Origin: Sphingobacteriales bacterium
Lineage (GTDB): Bacteria; Bacteroidota; Bacteroidia; Chitinophagales; UBA2359
Direction of reading: 5' to 3'
Length of the DNA: 64,000 nucleotides
Assembly: GCA_016718845.1 (NCBI GenBank)
Contig: JADKCK010000020.1
Location: forward strand, 1-64,000
Shown: positions 36,040-44,317 of the stretch, piece by piece
Position numbering within the stretch: the first letter of the stretch is position 1
How the letters are laid out: the number at the start of each line of letters is the position of its first letter
Program-made: the position numbers and the translations under genes
The notes under the pieces: model-generated
The model's database searches: none
Told to the model about the DNA's origin: nothing
Seen by the model: only the letters and a program-made list of their open reading frames with translations

Positions 36040-37800
36040 TCAATGTTTTATTTTTTCGTATAATTTAGCAAGTGCTTGCAGTAATTCTATGGGGGTTGTT
36101 AGGATTTGGTAATGGTTTTGCCCAAACATTTGCGGCAAATAATATTTTGCTTGTGCCTCTATTGCCAAGGCATACGATTTTATTTGCCGTTCGGATAGTT
36201 CGCGTAGGGCTTGTTTTACATCGTTTATACCATATTTACCCTCATATTTATCAAAATCGTTGGGTTTGCCATCAGAAATTAAAATAATCCACTTATTTTT
36301 TGTTTGCCTTTTATCTAAAAGTGCCCCCGAATGTCTCAAAGCAGCGCCTATCCGAGTATAACCATTAGGTTCAACAGCTCCGACTATATATTTTGCCTTG
36401 TTCCATTCTTCATCAAAATCTTTTAGTGTTAGATAAGTTGAATAGTTTCTGGTTTTAGAGTAAAAGCTGTTTATCGAAAAGTCTACATTAAACTCATTTA
36501 GTATTTCACCAAATAAGATAGCTACTTGTTTTTCCACATCAATTATTTTATTTCCGTTGGCATAACCGTCGCTTGATAAGCTAACATCTAACAACAAAAG
36601 AATTGACAAGTCTTTTTCTTTTTTACGTTTCGAGATATAAATATTTTCAGAAGGGGTATGTCTAGAATGAACATCTACAAATAAATCTGTAATTGCATCT
36701 ATATCAAACTCGTCTCCTTGTGTTTGTCTGCGTTGTTGCTGCATTTTGTTGTTTACATTGGTAAGCATTTTGCGCAAACCAATAAGTGTTGTTACGTTTT
36801 TAGATATTGTATTTTTATAGTATTTTATATTTGTTTTTAGTTGAGTAATAGGATATACTTTGCAAAAATTTTCTTTGTATACCCGCTTAGTATAATCCCA
36901 TTCATCATATTTCAGGTGGTATCCTTTTGCATCAACCTCTGCGCTTTCCGATATAGTTGTGTTTTCTATAAAATCTGCCTGATACACCGAGTGTGCTACA
37001 TCATCTACTCGCACTGTAAATTTCATATTTAGTTCGTCAAGGGCTTCTTGGTGATTTTTCAATTCATCATCGCCATCAAAGTCTCGCCAAACGCCATTAA
37101 ATTCTTCAGCGGTTTCTACTTTTTCAAAATTATGCGTTAATACATAATCTTCTTGTTGTTTTTTGTCCACTTCTATGCTTACTATTTCTTCTATAGCTTT
37201 AGCCTTTAAGGTAGTTTGGTGTTTATTTTCTTGAGCTTTATTTGTTTGTTCCGAAATATTTTTTAGTTTGTTTTCTGTGTCCGATTCTTGGGTATTAAGC
37301 ATCCATTTACCATAAAGCCAGGTATAATCTATTTCGGATTTTTCTGGTGTGTTTTGCACAAAGTGTTCTTTAAATGTATTATATACATTTTGGACAATAG
37401 GAAATTCATCGAACAATACCTCTAATACTTGAGGTGCTGTTTCGATGGCTTTTTGTTGCGATAGTGCCAAGGTTTGCTCGTTACCTTCTGACCAGTTTAG
37501 GTTCATATTTTTCTGAATAGCCAAATACAAAACTCTAAACAAGTAAAAAGATATGTTTTGGTCTTGGGTAGCAAATATGGAGCATGAGGCGGGAAGAAAA
37601 AAATTATTATTTTTGTATCCTCCTTCTCTTTCGGCGGTATATATTTCGATAGCATGACCCGTAACAGCCCTAGAAAAGATTGTTAATCTGGGTTTAATAT
37701 CTTCTAAATAAACGGTGCGCTCAATAACCGCCGACGAAGCTTTTTTATTTTTTTTAAAATAGCTTACAATTTTACCAAATAGATATTCGTCTAATGCCAT
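36040..37800 (-). CDS. norD: Nitric oxide reductase activation protein NorD
   Basis: A 586-residue cytosolic protein with a C-terminal von Willebrand A domain whose MIDAS motif DxSxS is D405-V-S407-L-S409 (LLLLDVSLSSDGY), followed by the conserved threonine/aspartate regions EPNGYTRIGAALRH and ILISDGKPNDFD. NorD works with the NorQ ATPase to insert metal cofactors into, or activate, the NorCB complex. It starts 4 bp after norQ and is last in the norCBQD order on the minus strand. The middle region is charged and disordered (KLKNISEQTNKAQENKHQ). Confidence 0.9.
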   Translation of the reverse strand: MALDEYLFGKIVSYFKKNKKASSAVIERTVYLEDIKPRLTIFSRAVTGHAIEIYTAEREGGYKNNNFFLPASCSIFATQDQNISFYLFRVLYLAIQKNMNLNWSEGNEQTLALSQQKAIETAPQVLEVLFDEFPIVQNVYNTFKEHFVQNTPEKSEIDYTWLYGKWMLNTQESDTENKLKNISEQTNKAQENKHQTTLKAKAIEEIVSIEVDKKQQEDYVLTHNFEKVETAEEFNGVWRDFDGDDELKNHQEALDELNMKFTVRVDDVAHSVYQADFIENTTISESAEVDAKGYHLKYDEWDYTKRVYKENFCKVYPITQLKTNIKYYKNTISKNVTTLIGLRKMLTNVNNKMQQQRRQTQGDEFDIDAITDLFVDVHSRHTPSENIYISKRKKEKDLSILLLLDVSLSSDGYANGNKIIDVEKQVAILFGEILNEFNVDFSINSFYSKTRNYSTYLTLKDFDEEWNKAKYIVGAVEPNGYTRIGAALRHSGALLDKRQTKNKWIILISDGKPNDFDKYEGKYGINDVKQALRELSERQIKSYALAIEAQAKYYLPQMFGQNHYQILTTPIELLQALAKLYEKIKH

Positions 37801-37804
37801 AGTA

Positions 37805-38584
37805 TTATATCATTAAGTTACACAAATCGGTAAGTGCTTGTACTACTTCTATATCGTCGGTAAGTGGTTCGACGACGGCAACCTTAACTGCTAATCGTTT
37901 AGAAAGCCCCGTATGAATTAATTTTGCAGCATCTATCAATAAACGGGTTGATACGGTTTCTGCTAATCCTAATTCGGTAAGGTTTCTGATTTTGTTGCCA
38001 ATTTTTACTAGTTTTGTAGCCTCGTTTAGGTCTATATTGGTTTCGTTGACCAAGATTTCTGTTTCTATTTTTGCATCGGGATAGTTAAAAGAGATGGCTA
38101 CAAAACGTTGACGTGTGGAGGGTTTTAGTTCTTTAAATCCTCGTTGATAGCCCGGATTAAATGAAGCCACTAACATAAAATCTTCGTGTGCTTTTACTGT
38201 TTCGCCAAGTTTGTCAATAAACAATTCTCGTCGGTGGTCTGTCAAAGAATGTATTGCTACAATTACATCTGGACGAGCTTCTGCTATTTCATCTAAATAA
38301 ATAATGGCTCCTTCTTTTACGGCTTTGGTTAATGGTCCGTCTAACCAAACAGTTTCGGCTCCTTTGATAATAAATCTACCAATTAAATCTGTCGAAGAGG
38401 TTTCTTCGTGACAGCTTATTGTAATTAATTTTTTATTTAATTTATGAGCCATAAATTCGATAAATCTTGATTTACCTGTACCTGTTGGACCCTTTAACAG
38501 CAAAGGGATTTTGTTTTTATATGTTTGTTCAAAAACATCAATTTCTTTACCTACAGGATGATAATATGGGGACACTTCTATCAT
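37805..38584 (-). CDS. norQ: MoxR-type AAA ATPase NorQ
   Basis: A 259-residue AAA+ ATPase of the CbbQ/NorQ/GpvN family. Walker A is GPTGTGKS (residues 32-39), Walker B is IIYLDEI (LDE at 97-99), sensor region ASFNPGYQRGFK, and the arginine-finger region PSTRQRFVA. With NorD it forms a chaperone for assembling the nitric oxide reductase. It lies between norB and norD on the same strand, 4 bp before norD. Confidence 0.92.
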   Translation of the reverse strand: MIEVSPYYHPVGKEIDVFEQTYKNKIPLLLKGPTGTGKSRFIEFMAHKLNKKLITISCHEETSSTDLIGRFIIKGAETVWLDGPLTKAVKEGAIIYLDEIAEARPDVIVAIHSLTDHRRELFIDKLGETVKAHEDFMLVASFNPGYQRGFKELKPSTRQRFVAISFNYPDAKIETEILVNETNIDLNEATKLVKIGNKIRNLTELGLAETVSTRLLIDAAKLIHTGLSKRLAVKVAVVEPLTDDIEVVQALTDLCNLMI

Positions 38585-38726
38585 TTGTTAATTTGTTTGA
38601 ATAAATAAAATTGCGGCTAATTTTGGTTTGCGTTGCAAAATTCAACGGTAGTGGTTGCTTTAGTTGCCATAAACCAAGGTATTTGGACAATTAAAGCAAC
38701 CTATAGTTTTATAAAATAGTACAAAC

Positions 38727-40067
38727 TTATAAAGATTGTTCTATCAAGGCTTCATCGTTTGGTCGCCCATACTTTATGAAATCGTATATATACAGACCTA
38801 TGCCTGTACTAAACATGGTAGCACAGCAAATGAGTATAAAAAAGTGCACTTGAAGTTCTGTTTGTACGTCACCAAATTCTAATCCCACTTTTCGTTCTAG
38901 GTACACTTGAGTTACACCAGCTACACCAAAGGCAACGGTCATACCCAACATACCAATGGTTGACAGCCAAAAAGCCAATAGCCCCGTAAAACTGTCGTAT
39001 AGTTTGCGCCCAGTAAGATTAGGCAAGGTATAAGAAATAATGGCAAACACTATCATGCCATAAGCGCCCCAAAATGCTAAATGCCCGTGCATAGCTGTTA
39101 CCAAGGTTCCGTGTGTATACATATTTACTTGGGGCAGTGTATGTGCTAATCCTAGTAATCCGGCACCAACAAACGAGGTTATAGCAGTGCCCAATGTCCA
39201 GCTTAAAGCTATTTTATTAGGGTGTTTTTTTTCTCCTTTTCGATACATAGATATGGCAAATAGTGCCATAGCCAAAAACGCTAATGGCTCAAGTGCCGAG
39301 AATATACCGCCGATAATCAACCAAATTTTACCTACACCAATATAATAATAATGGTGCCCTGTGCCTAAAATACCCGATATAAATGTAAGCCCTACTATTA
39401 CGTAAAGCCATTTTTCGATTACTTCTCTGTCTACGCCAGTAATTTTGATAAGCAAATAGGCTAAAATACCGCCCATGATTAGTTCCCAGACACCTTCTAC
39501 CCATAGATGGACTACCCACCAACGAAAAAACGAATCCATGGTTTGGTTATCAAACCAAATCATTCCGGGCAGATATAGCAAAGCAGCAAAAACTAAACCC
39601 ATTGTTAATACTAAAGAGGTAGTAGTTTGTTTTTTGCCTTTAAACAAGGTAACCAATATTAGCCCTAAAAAAGTGAGTACATTTATAACTACTAACCAAT
39701 CGAGTGGGCGTGGAATTTCTAAGAATTTCCGTCCTTCCCAATAGTTGAAATGATAGCCTATAATAGCTATAACACCAACTAAAGCTAGCGAAATTAATTG
39801 GACATACGCCAATTTTACACTCACCAATTCATTTTCGGCTTCTTCGGGAATAATGTAGTAGGCAGCCCCCATAAAACCCGACAATAGCCACACAACCAAC
39901 AAATTGGTATGAACAGCTCGGGCTGTGTTGAATGGAATAATTGCATGTAGGTTGTCAAAGCCCATGTGGGCAAAAGCCATGATAAAACCATATACCAACT
40001 GTAAGGATAACAACAACATGCATAAACCGAAAAACCAATACGCTACCTTTTGTGATTTGTATCTCAT
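38727..40067 (-). CDS. norB: Nitric oxide reductase subunit B (cNOR catalytic subunit)
   Basis: A 446-residue 12-helix membrane protein of the haem-copper oxidase superfamily that reduces 2 NO to N2O. Family signatures include VHTNLLVVWLLSGFMGAAYY (low-spin haem histidine region), HLWVEGVWELIMGG with the conserved glutamates and FeB histidine, TGHHYYYIG with the paired FeB histidines, and HGHLAFWGAYG near the haem ligands. There is no quinol-oxidase N-terminal extension, and norC is next to it, so this is the cytochrome c-dependent type. It starts 25 bp after norC. Confidence 0.95.
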   Translation of the reverse strand: MRYKSQKVAYWFFGLCMLLLSLQLVYGFIMAFAHMGFDNLHAIIPFNTARAVHTNLLVVWLLSGFMGAAYYIIPEEAENELVSVKLAYVQLISLALVGVIAIIGYHFNYWEGRKFLEIPRPLDWLVVINVLTFLGLILVTLFKGKKQTTTSLVLTMGLVFAALLYLPGMIWFDNQTMDSFFRWWVVHLWVEGVWELIMGGILAYLLIKITGVDREVIEKWLYVIVGLTFISGILGTGHHYYYIGVGKIWLIIGGIFSALEPLAFLAMALFAISMYRKGEKKHPNKIALSWTLGTAITSFVGAGLLGLAHTLPQVNMYTHGTLVTAMHGHLAFWGAYGMIVFAIISYTLPNLTGRKLYDSFTGLLAFWLSTIGMLGMTVAFGVAGVTQVYLERKVGLEFGDVQTELQVHFFILICCATMFSTGIGLYIYDFIKYGRPNDEALIEQSL

Positions 40068-40092
40068 AATTATTGCATTTTTAAGTATTAAA

Positions 40093-40518
40093 TTATTTTT
40101 TTAAATTTGGTTTAGGTGGAAAACCGTTTAGGTCTGTTTCGCCAATCCATTTCAAGAACGCAATCATGTCGTTGGCTTCTTGCTCCGAAAAACCGTAAGC
40201 TACCATTTTTCTTCCCCGAGGGCTCCATGGTGTTTTGCTCGTCAAAACTGTTTTGATGTAGCCCTCTCCTCGACGTTCGTAAACCTTAGTTAATTCGGGG
40301 GCATAATATGCCCCTTCGCCCAAAATGGTATGGCACCCCATACAATTATTCGACTCCCAAATGTGCTTACCTTGTACAACTTGTGCGGTTAGGTTTTCGA
40401 CATGGGTTTGTTTCGGAACCTCATTACTTAATGAGTTCCACGATAATCCTAGAAATATTACAAATGTAATAATGGTTCCTCCTAAGAAAAACGCTCTTGC
40501 TTGTGATTTTGATAACAT
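40093..40518 (-). CDS. norC: Nitric oxide reductase subunit C (cytochrome c)
   Basis: A 141-residue membrane-anchored mono-haem cytochrome c. One N-terminal transmembrane helix (about residues 9-26) precedes the periplasmic haem domain with NCMGCHTILGEGAYYAPELT (CxxCH at residues 59-63). Met ligation is provided by a later methionine in RGRKMVAYGF. It passes electrons to NorB. It follows ric on the same strand with only an amidase relic between. Confidence 0.94.
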   Translation of the reverse strand: MLSKSQARAFFLGGTIITFVIFLGLSWNSLSNEVPKQTHVENLTAQVVQGKHIWESNNCMGCHTILGEGAYYAPELTKVYERRGEGYIKTVLTSKTPWSPRGRKMVAYGFSEQEANDMIAFLKWIGETDLNGFPPKPNLKK

Positions 40519-40574
40519 GTTAAAAAAGTTTAAAATGTATGATTGTATTCTATTTTATTATAAAAAATAAATTA

Positions 40575-40735
40575 TTATTTATTATAATTTTGTTTAAAAA
40601 CACTTGCTTGTTCTATCTCGAGCGAAAGCTCAAGCAACAGTCTATCCTGACCCATAGGGGCAATAAGTTGCACGCCAATGGGCAAACCCTCTGCCGACAT
40701 GCCTAAACATAGGGTAAAACGGAGTCGAAGTATTC
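40575..40735 (-). pseudogene. Amidase C-terminal remnant
   Basis: On the minus strand the frame reads GMSAEGLPIGVQLIAPMGQD, then LLLELSLEIEQ to a stop at 40575-40577. This is the C-terminal end of an amidase-signature (GatA-like) enzyme. The upstream body and start are missing because ric ends at 40740. It is a relic of a gene lost or replaced between ric and norC. Confidence 0.7.
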
Positions 40736-40739
40736 AATT

Positions 40740-41477
40740 TTAGCTCATTATTTCTACTATTGCATCTTCCATAGCTATTGCTTTCGGAAAAAGAATATTG
40801 TTTTCGAGGTGTATGTGCAAATGCAAGTCGGTTTCAAACTCTTTTAACAAAGCATAGGTAACTTTGTAGGTATTACAAGCATCGGCAGGTGGCGTATAGT
40901 TGTTGCTTAATTGAGCAATAGTTCTAAATCGTTCTCCTTCTATGTCGTGTTCGTGCATCATCATTTGCACGGGGTTTTGAACGGTACCAAAATGTGGTGT
41001 CGTTGGTGTTTGGTGTGTAGTTTGGGCAACAAATAATTGTCGGATAAACGGAAACAGCACCATTTCTTCTTTTTTCATGTGTGCCAAAAGTTCGGTTGCT
41101 GCATGGTTAAATTGTTCTCTAATGGCAAATAATTCAGGATTTTTCAAGCCATGTACACTACATAGTTTGTCCAAATACTGGTTTATTATGGGTATTTTTT
41201 CTTGCACATATCTATGATGGTTTTTCTCGATGTAATCGGCAAGCAAATCAATGTGCCACGCTTGATAGTCGACTGCTTTGTTTTCTGGCAAGTTTATCAC
41301 GGCATTTAAACGTTCTATCAAAACGTTAGAATCGATGTTTTTGGCTTCGCAAACATCGCCGATAGATTTATTGCCTTTGCAGCAAAAATCAATACCAAAA
41401 GTTCCGAAAACGGCAGCAGTACGGTAATCGGTGGCTACAATTTCGCCAATTATTGATTTTTTTGTGGCATTGCTCAT
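40740..41477 (-). CDS. ric: Iron-sulfur cluster repair di-iron protein (RIC/ScdA/YtfE)
   Basis: A 245-residue protein that repairs nitrosylated or oxidised Fe-S clusters. The N-terminal ScdA domain has the GIDFCCKGNKSI cysteine motif (residues about 28-39). The C-terminal hemerythrin-like four-helix domain carries the iron ligands in NHHRYVQEK, LLAHMKKEEMVLFPFI, MMHEHDIEGERF and LHLHIHLENNILFPKA. It heads the minus-strand series ric, norC, norB, norQ, norD. A palindromic operator candidate lies 62-87 bp upstream of its start. Confidence 0.93.
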   Translation of the reverse strand: MSNATKKSIIGEIVATDYRTAAVFGTFGIDFCCKGNKSIGDVCEAKNIDSNVLIERLNAVINLPENKAVDYQAWHIDLLADYIEKNHHRYVQEKIPIINQYLDKLCSVHGLKNPELFAIREQFNHAATELLAHMKKEEMVLFPFIRQLFVAQTTHQTPTTPHFGTVQNPVQMMMHEHDIEGERFRTIAQLSNNYTPPADACNTYKVTYALLKEFETDLHLHIHLENNILFPKAIAMEDAIVEIMS

Positions 41478-41518
41478 AGTTGATACTGTTTTTTATTTAA
41501 AAAGATTAATTCCGAAAA

Positions 41519-41564
41519 CAAAAAGAGTTGAGGTTAGCAAAGTCAGACTAAAAAGTCCGACTTT
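41519..41564 (-). promoter_or_regulatory. Operator-promoter site 1, upstream of ric
   Basis: Palindrome AAAGTCAGAC-N6-GTCCGACTTT (41539-41564; one mismatch) is followed on the minus strand after 12 bp by TCTTTTTG, a one-off TAnnTTTG box (41519-41526). Two related sites with the same six-base spacer precede the Rrf2 gene. Confidence 0.6.
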
Positions 41565-41620
41565 TACTCAAGAAAAAAACCTCATAATATATTGACAAAT
41601 ATTACACTTTATATGTCGAA

Positions 41621-42046
41621 TTATTTTAACGATATTTTCTTTAAGATTAGCTGATTCGCCAAGTCTACTAAAAAGGTTTTTTGCATAATACGTTCCATTT
41701 CTTGCCTAACTATTGCATACTTATGGTGCATCGGGCAGGGGTTTGCCGCAGAACAAGCCTTTAAACCAAGCACGCAATGGCTAAAAATGCCATTACCGTC
41801 TATCGTTATTATAATTTCTTTTAGGCTAATTTGTTTATTTTCGAGTATCCGAAAACCACCTTTAACACCCATAATCGACTCTAATAAATCGCTTTTTCGC
41901 AATTGTTGCAAAATTTTGGCAGTAAATGCTGCCGGCGAATCTATGGCTTCGGCTATTTCACTTAAATTAGTCGTTTCGTTTTGTTGCGATTTGTACTGAA
42001 TAAAAACCATGGCTTTAATCGCATACTCACAAGCTTTACTAAACAT
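41621..42046 (-). CDS. Rrf2-family regulator, NsrR-like
   Basis: The start is placed at the ATG at 42046 (MFSKACEYAIKAMVFIQYKS), the usual Rrf2 N-terminus; seven more codons are open upstream. A winged helix-turn-helix covers roughly the first 80 residues, with EAIDSPAAFTAKILQQLRKSDL as the recognition region, followed by SIMGVKGGFRI. Three cysteines, C91, C98 and C104, have the spacing of Fe-S-binding Rrf2 proteins such as NsrR and IscR. Divergent from nothing, it lies just upstream of ric on the same strand. Control of ric/nor by NO sensing is inferred. Confidence 0.87.
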   Translation of the reverse strand: MFSKACEYAIKAMVFIQYKSQQNETTNLSEIAEAIDSPAAFTAKILQQLRKSDLLESIMGVKGGFRILENKQISLKEIIITIDGNGIFSHCVLGLKACSAANPCPMHHKYAIVRQEMERIMQKTFLVDLANQLILKKISLK

Positions 42047-42066
42047 TCTGCTTTTATTTGGTGGCA

Positions 42067-42113
42067 CAAAGGTAAAACAAGTTTTTCAAAGTCTGATAAT
42101 TTTATCCGATTTA
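42067..42113 (-). promoter_or_regulatory. Operator-promoter site 2, upstream of the Rrf2 gene
   Basis: On the minus strand the half-palindrome pair around AAAGTCTGAT-N6-ATCCGATTTA (42088-42113) precedes a TACCTTTG -7 box (42067-42074) by 13 bp. No TTG -33 box lies at the normal distance; the palindrome occupies that region. Confidence 0.6.
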
Positions 42114-42178
42114 TTTTCCCAGAAACAATCTTTTTTCCATTTTCAATCCCAATCACTACCCCTTGTGCTTAATACGCA

Positions 42179-42225
42179 CAAAGGTAAAACAAGTTTTTTA
42201 AAATCGGATAATTTTGTCCGATTTT
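42179..42225 (-). promoter_or_regulatory. Operator-promoter site 3, further upstream of the Rrf2 gene
   Basis: AAAATCGGAT-N6-GTCCGATTTT (42200-42225; 9 of 10 pairs) precedes TACCTTTG (42179-42186, minus strand) by 13 bp, the same geometry as site 2. Sites 2 and 3 are a local duplication of about 47 bp. Confidence 0.65.
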
Positions 42226-42314
42226 TTTCAAAAAACATTAAATTTTTTATTTAGCGCTATTTTATTTTCATTTTCAATTAGAATATTCATTTAGTACTTC
42301 CTCTTGCCCGCCCC

Positions 42315-42447
42315 CAAAAAAAACTTTTACTTGTTGTGACTTTTACCTACCTCCTTGCGTCTTAATACCCGAGTGAGTGTAGTGATTGAAGTAGCATAGT
42401 TTGGAGAAGAACGTACCGAAAGGTTGCGTTCTTCTTTTTTTTGGTAG
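42315..42447 (+). ncRNA. R2 element, copy B (candidate structured RNA)
   Basis: Same conserved core as copy A. Here the inner helix of the terminal hairpin is ACC-GAAA-GGT, fully paired, compared with ACC-GAAA-GGC in copy A. Followed by a T8 tract. Confidence 0.55.
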
Positions 42448-42459
42448 ATGTGGTGATGA

Positions 42460-43020
42460 TAACCTGGGCAAACTTAAAAATCATAAGCCATCATAAAAAT
42501 CATAAAAAATCAGCGTTCTATTTTGACACATAGGAACATAGATAATGGTGGTGAAGTGGCGAAGGAGTGAAGTGGTGAGCCATCATAAAAATCATAAAAA
42601 ATCAGCGTTCTATTTTGACACATAGGAACATAGATAATGGTGGTGAAGTGGCGAAGGAGCGAAGTGGTGAGCCATCAGCAATCATAAAAAATCAGCGTTC
42701 TATTTTGACACATAGGAACATAGATAATGGTGGTGAAGTGGCGAAGGAGTGAAGTGGTGAGCAATCATAAAAATCATAAAAAATCAGCGTTCTATTTTGA
42801 CACATAGGAACATAGATAATGGTGGTGAAGTGGCGAAGGAGTGAAGTGGTGAGCAATCATAAAAATCATAAAAAATCAGCGTTCTATTTTGACACATAGG
42901 AACATAGATAATGGTGGTGAAGTGGCGAAGGAGTGAAGTGGTGAGCAATCATAAAAATCATAAAAAATCAGCGTTCTATTTTGACACATAGGAACATAGA
43001 TTTTCATAGAGACATAGATA
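42460..43020. repeat. R1 repeat array, six units of about 92 bp
   Basis: The core AATCAGCGTTCTATTTTGACA recurs near 42508, 42600, 42690, 42782, 42874 and 42966. Units also carry GGTGGTGAAGTGGCGAAGGAG and AATCATAAAAATCATAAAA. Near-identity between units indicates recent tandem expansion. Confidence 0.9.
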
Positions 43021-43029
43021 ATGGTGTCT

Positions 43030-43168
43030 ATCCCCTCAAAAAAACTTTTACTTGTTGTGACTTTTGCCTACCTCCTTGCGTCTTAATACCCGAGTGAGTG
43101 TAGTGATTGAAGTAGCATAGTTTGGAGAAGAACGTACCGAAAGGCTGCGTTCTTCTTTTTTTTGGTAG
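43030..43168 (+). ncRNA. R2 element, copy C (candidate structured RNA)
   Basis: Nearly identical to copy A, with the same ACC-GAAA-GGC inner loop and a T8 tract. It is followed by GGTAGATGTGGTGATGATG and a single R1 core at 43229. Confidence 0.55.
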
Positions 43169-43277
43169 ATGTGGTGATGATGATCTACGCAAACTTAAAA
43201 ATCATAAGCCATCATAAAAATCATAAAAAATCAGCGTTCTATTTTACAATGTGGCGATATAAATAGCAACTATCCCA

Positions 43278-43417
43278 TCCCCTCAAAAAAAACTTTTACT
43301 TGTTGTGACATTTGCCTACCTCCTTGCGTCTTAATACCCGAGTGAGTGTAGTGATTGAAGTAGCATAGTTTGGAGAAGAACGACGCCGAAAGGCTGCGTT
43401 CTTCTTTTTTTTGGTAG
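43278..43417 (+). ncRNA. R2 element, copy D (candidate structured RNA)
   Basis: Same core. Here the inner helix is GCC-GAAA-GGC, so an A-T pair of copy B is replaced by G-C. Followed by T8, then another R1 core at 43478. Confidence 0.55.
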
Positions 43418-43527
43418 ATGTGGTGATGATGATCTACGCAAACTTAAAAATCATAAGCCATCATAAAAATCATAAAAAATCAGCGTTCTATTTTACAATG
43501 TGGCGATATAAATAGCAACTATCCCAT

Positions 43528-43664
43528 CCCCTCAAAAAAAACTTTACTTGTTGTGACTTTTACCTACCTCCTTGCGTCTTAATACCCGAGTGAGTGTAGT
43601 GATTGAAGTAGCATAGTTTGGAGAAGAACAACGCCGAAAGGATGTTTGTTCTTCTCTTTTTTTT
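43528..43664 (+). ncRNA. R2 element, copy E (candidate structured RNA)
   Basis: The most diverged copy. The outer arms are GAGAAGAACAA/TTGTTCTTCTC, so the G-C pair next to the loop in copies A-D is replaced by A-T, and the stem is extended to 11 bp. It ends in a T8 tract about 50 bp before the promoter of the PorU2-like gene. Confidence 0.55.
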
Positions 43665-43713
43665 GCCTAACCAGAAACAGTGTTTAAACAAGTCTTGCGT
43701 TTGTAACAAAATA

Positions 43714-43747
43714 TTGAGTCCACTTGCAACCATAATGCGTATCTTTG
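43714..43747 (+). promoter_or_regulatory. Promoter of the PorU2-like gene
   Basis: TTG (43714-43716), 23 bp, TATCTTTG (43740-43747), within the Bacteroidota spacing range, 72 bp upstream of the GTG start at 43820. Confidence 0.6.
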
Positions 43748-43819
43748 CCGTCTGTTAGGTGTTGGCTAATTTTTAGCTACATCAGGGTTTAATAAAAAAA
43801 ATAAAAACATTAATTTATC

Positions 43820-44317
43820 GTGAAAAGATATTACGCAACTATTTTCGCTTTTTTACTTTTTTGCACCACCGTACAAGCACAATATTATAACGAGTGGATT
43901 GATTACAGCAAAACCTATTACAAGATTAAAGTACCTACAACGGGCTTGTATCGCATACCTTATAACACTTTGCAAAGTGCTGGGTTACCGTTGGTAGGTA
44001 GTTATTTTGCGTTGTACAACAAAGGGCAAGCGGTGCCTATTTATGTATCTACCGACGGAGAATTGGGCAGCACCGATTATATTGAGTTTTATGGATTGCG
44101 CAACGATGGCTCATTTGATACTGGATTGTTCAACAATGCCAACGACCAAATCCACCCCGAGCGCAGTTTATTTTCGGACACGGCTACCTATTACCTAACT
44201 ATCAACACGGTGTCGCCAAACTTGCGGTTTCAAAGTACCCCAAACGATGTTAGCACCCTCCGGCTGCCGAGCCTTATTTTTTGCACCAAATTAATCAAAC
44301 ATACAGCAATGTACTAA
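43820..44317 (+). CDS. PorU2/C25-like protein, N-terminal part (frameshifted)
   Basis: GTG start at 43820 gives a signal peptide (MKRYYATIFAFLLFCTTVQAQ) and the propeptide-type opening of gingipain/PorU-family proteins (WIDYSKTYYKIKV, TGLYRIPYNTLQSAGLP, DYIEFYGLRNDGSFD). After about residue 144 the frame shifts: the last codons (LRLPSLIF...) are not native, while the plus-one frame gives PEPYFLHQINQTY as expected. Adding one C in the CCC run at 44256-44258 would restore STPPAAEPYFLHQ. The gene and the next entry are therefore one coding unit of about 978 codons. Confidence 0.85.
   Translation: MKRYYATIFAFLLFCTTVQAQYYNEWIDYSKTYYKIKVPTTGLYRIPYNTLQSAGLPLVGSYFALYNKGQAVPIYVSTDGELGSTDYIEFYGLRNDGSFDTGLFNNANDQIHPERSLFSDTATYYLTINTVSPNLRFQSTPNDVSTLRLPSLIFCTKLIKHTAMY

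Noticed and set aside
35849..36043. Minus-strand frame across R2 copy A
   Set aside because: It follows the R2 repeat. In other copies the frame changes, and the terminator orientation favours the plus strand.
42460..43020. CRISPR array
   Set aside because: Units are 92 bp of near-identical sequence with no unique spacers and no cas genes nearby.
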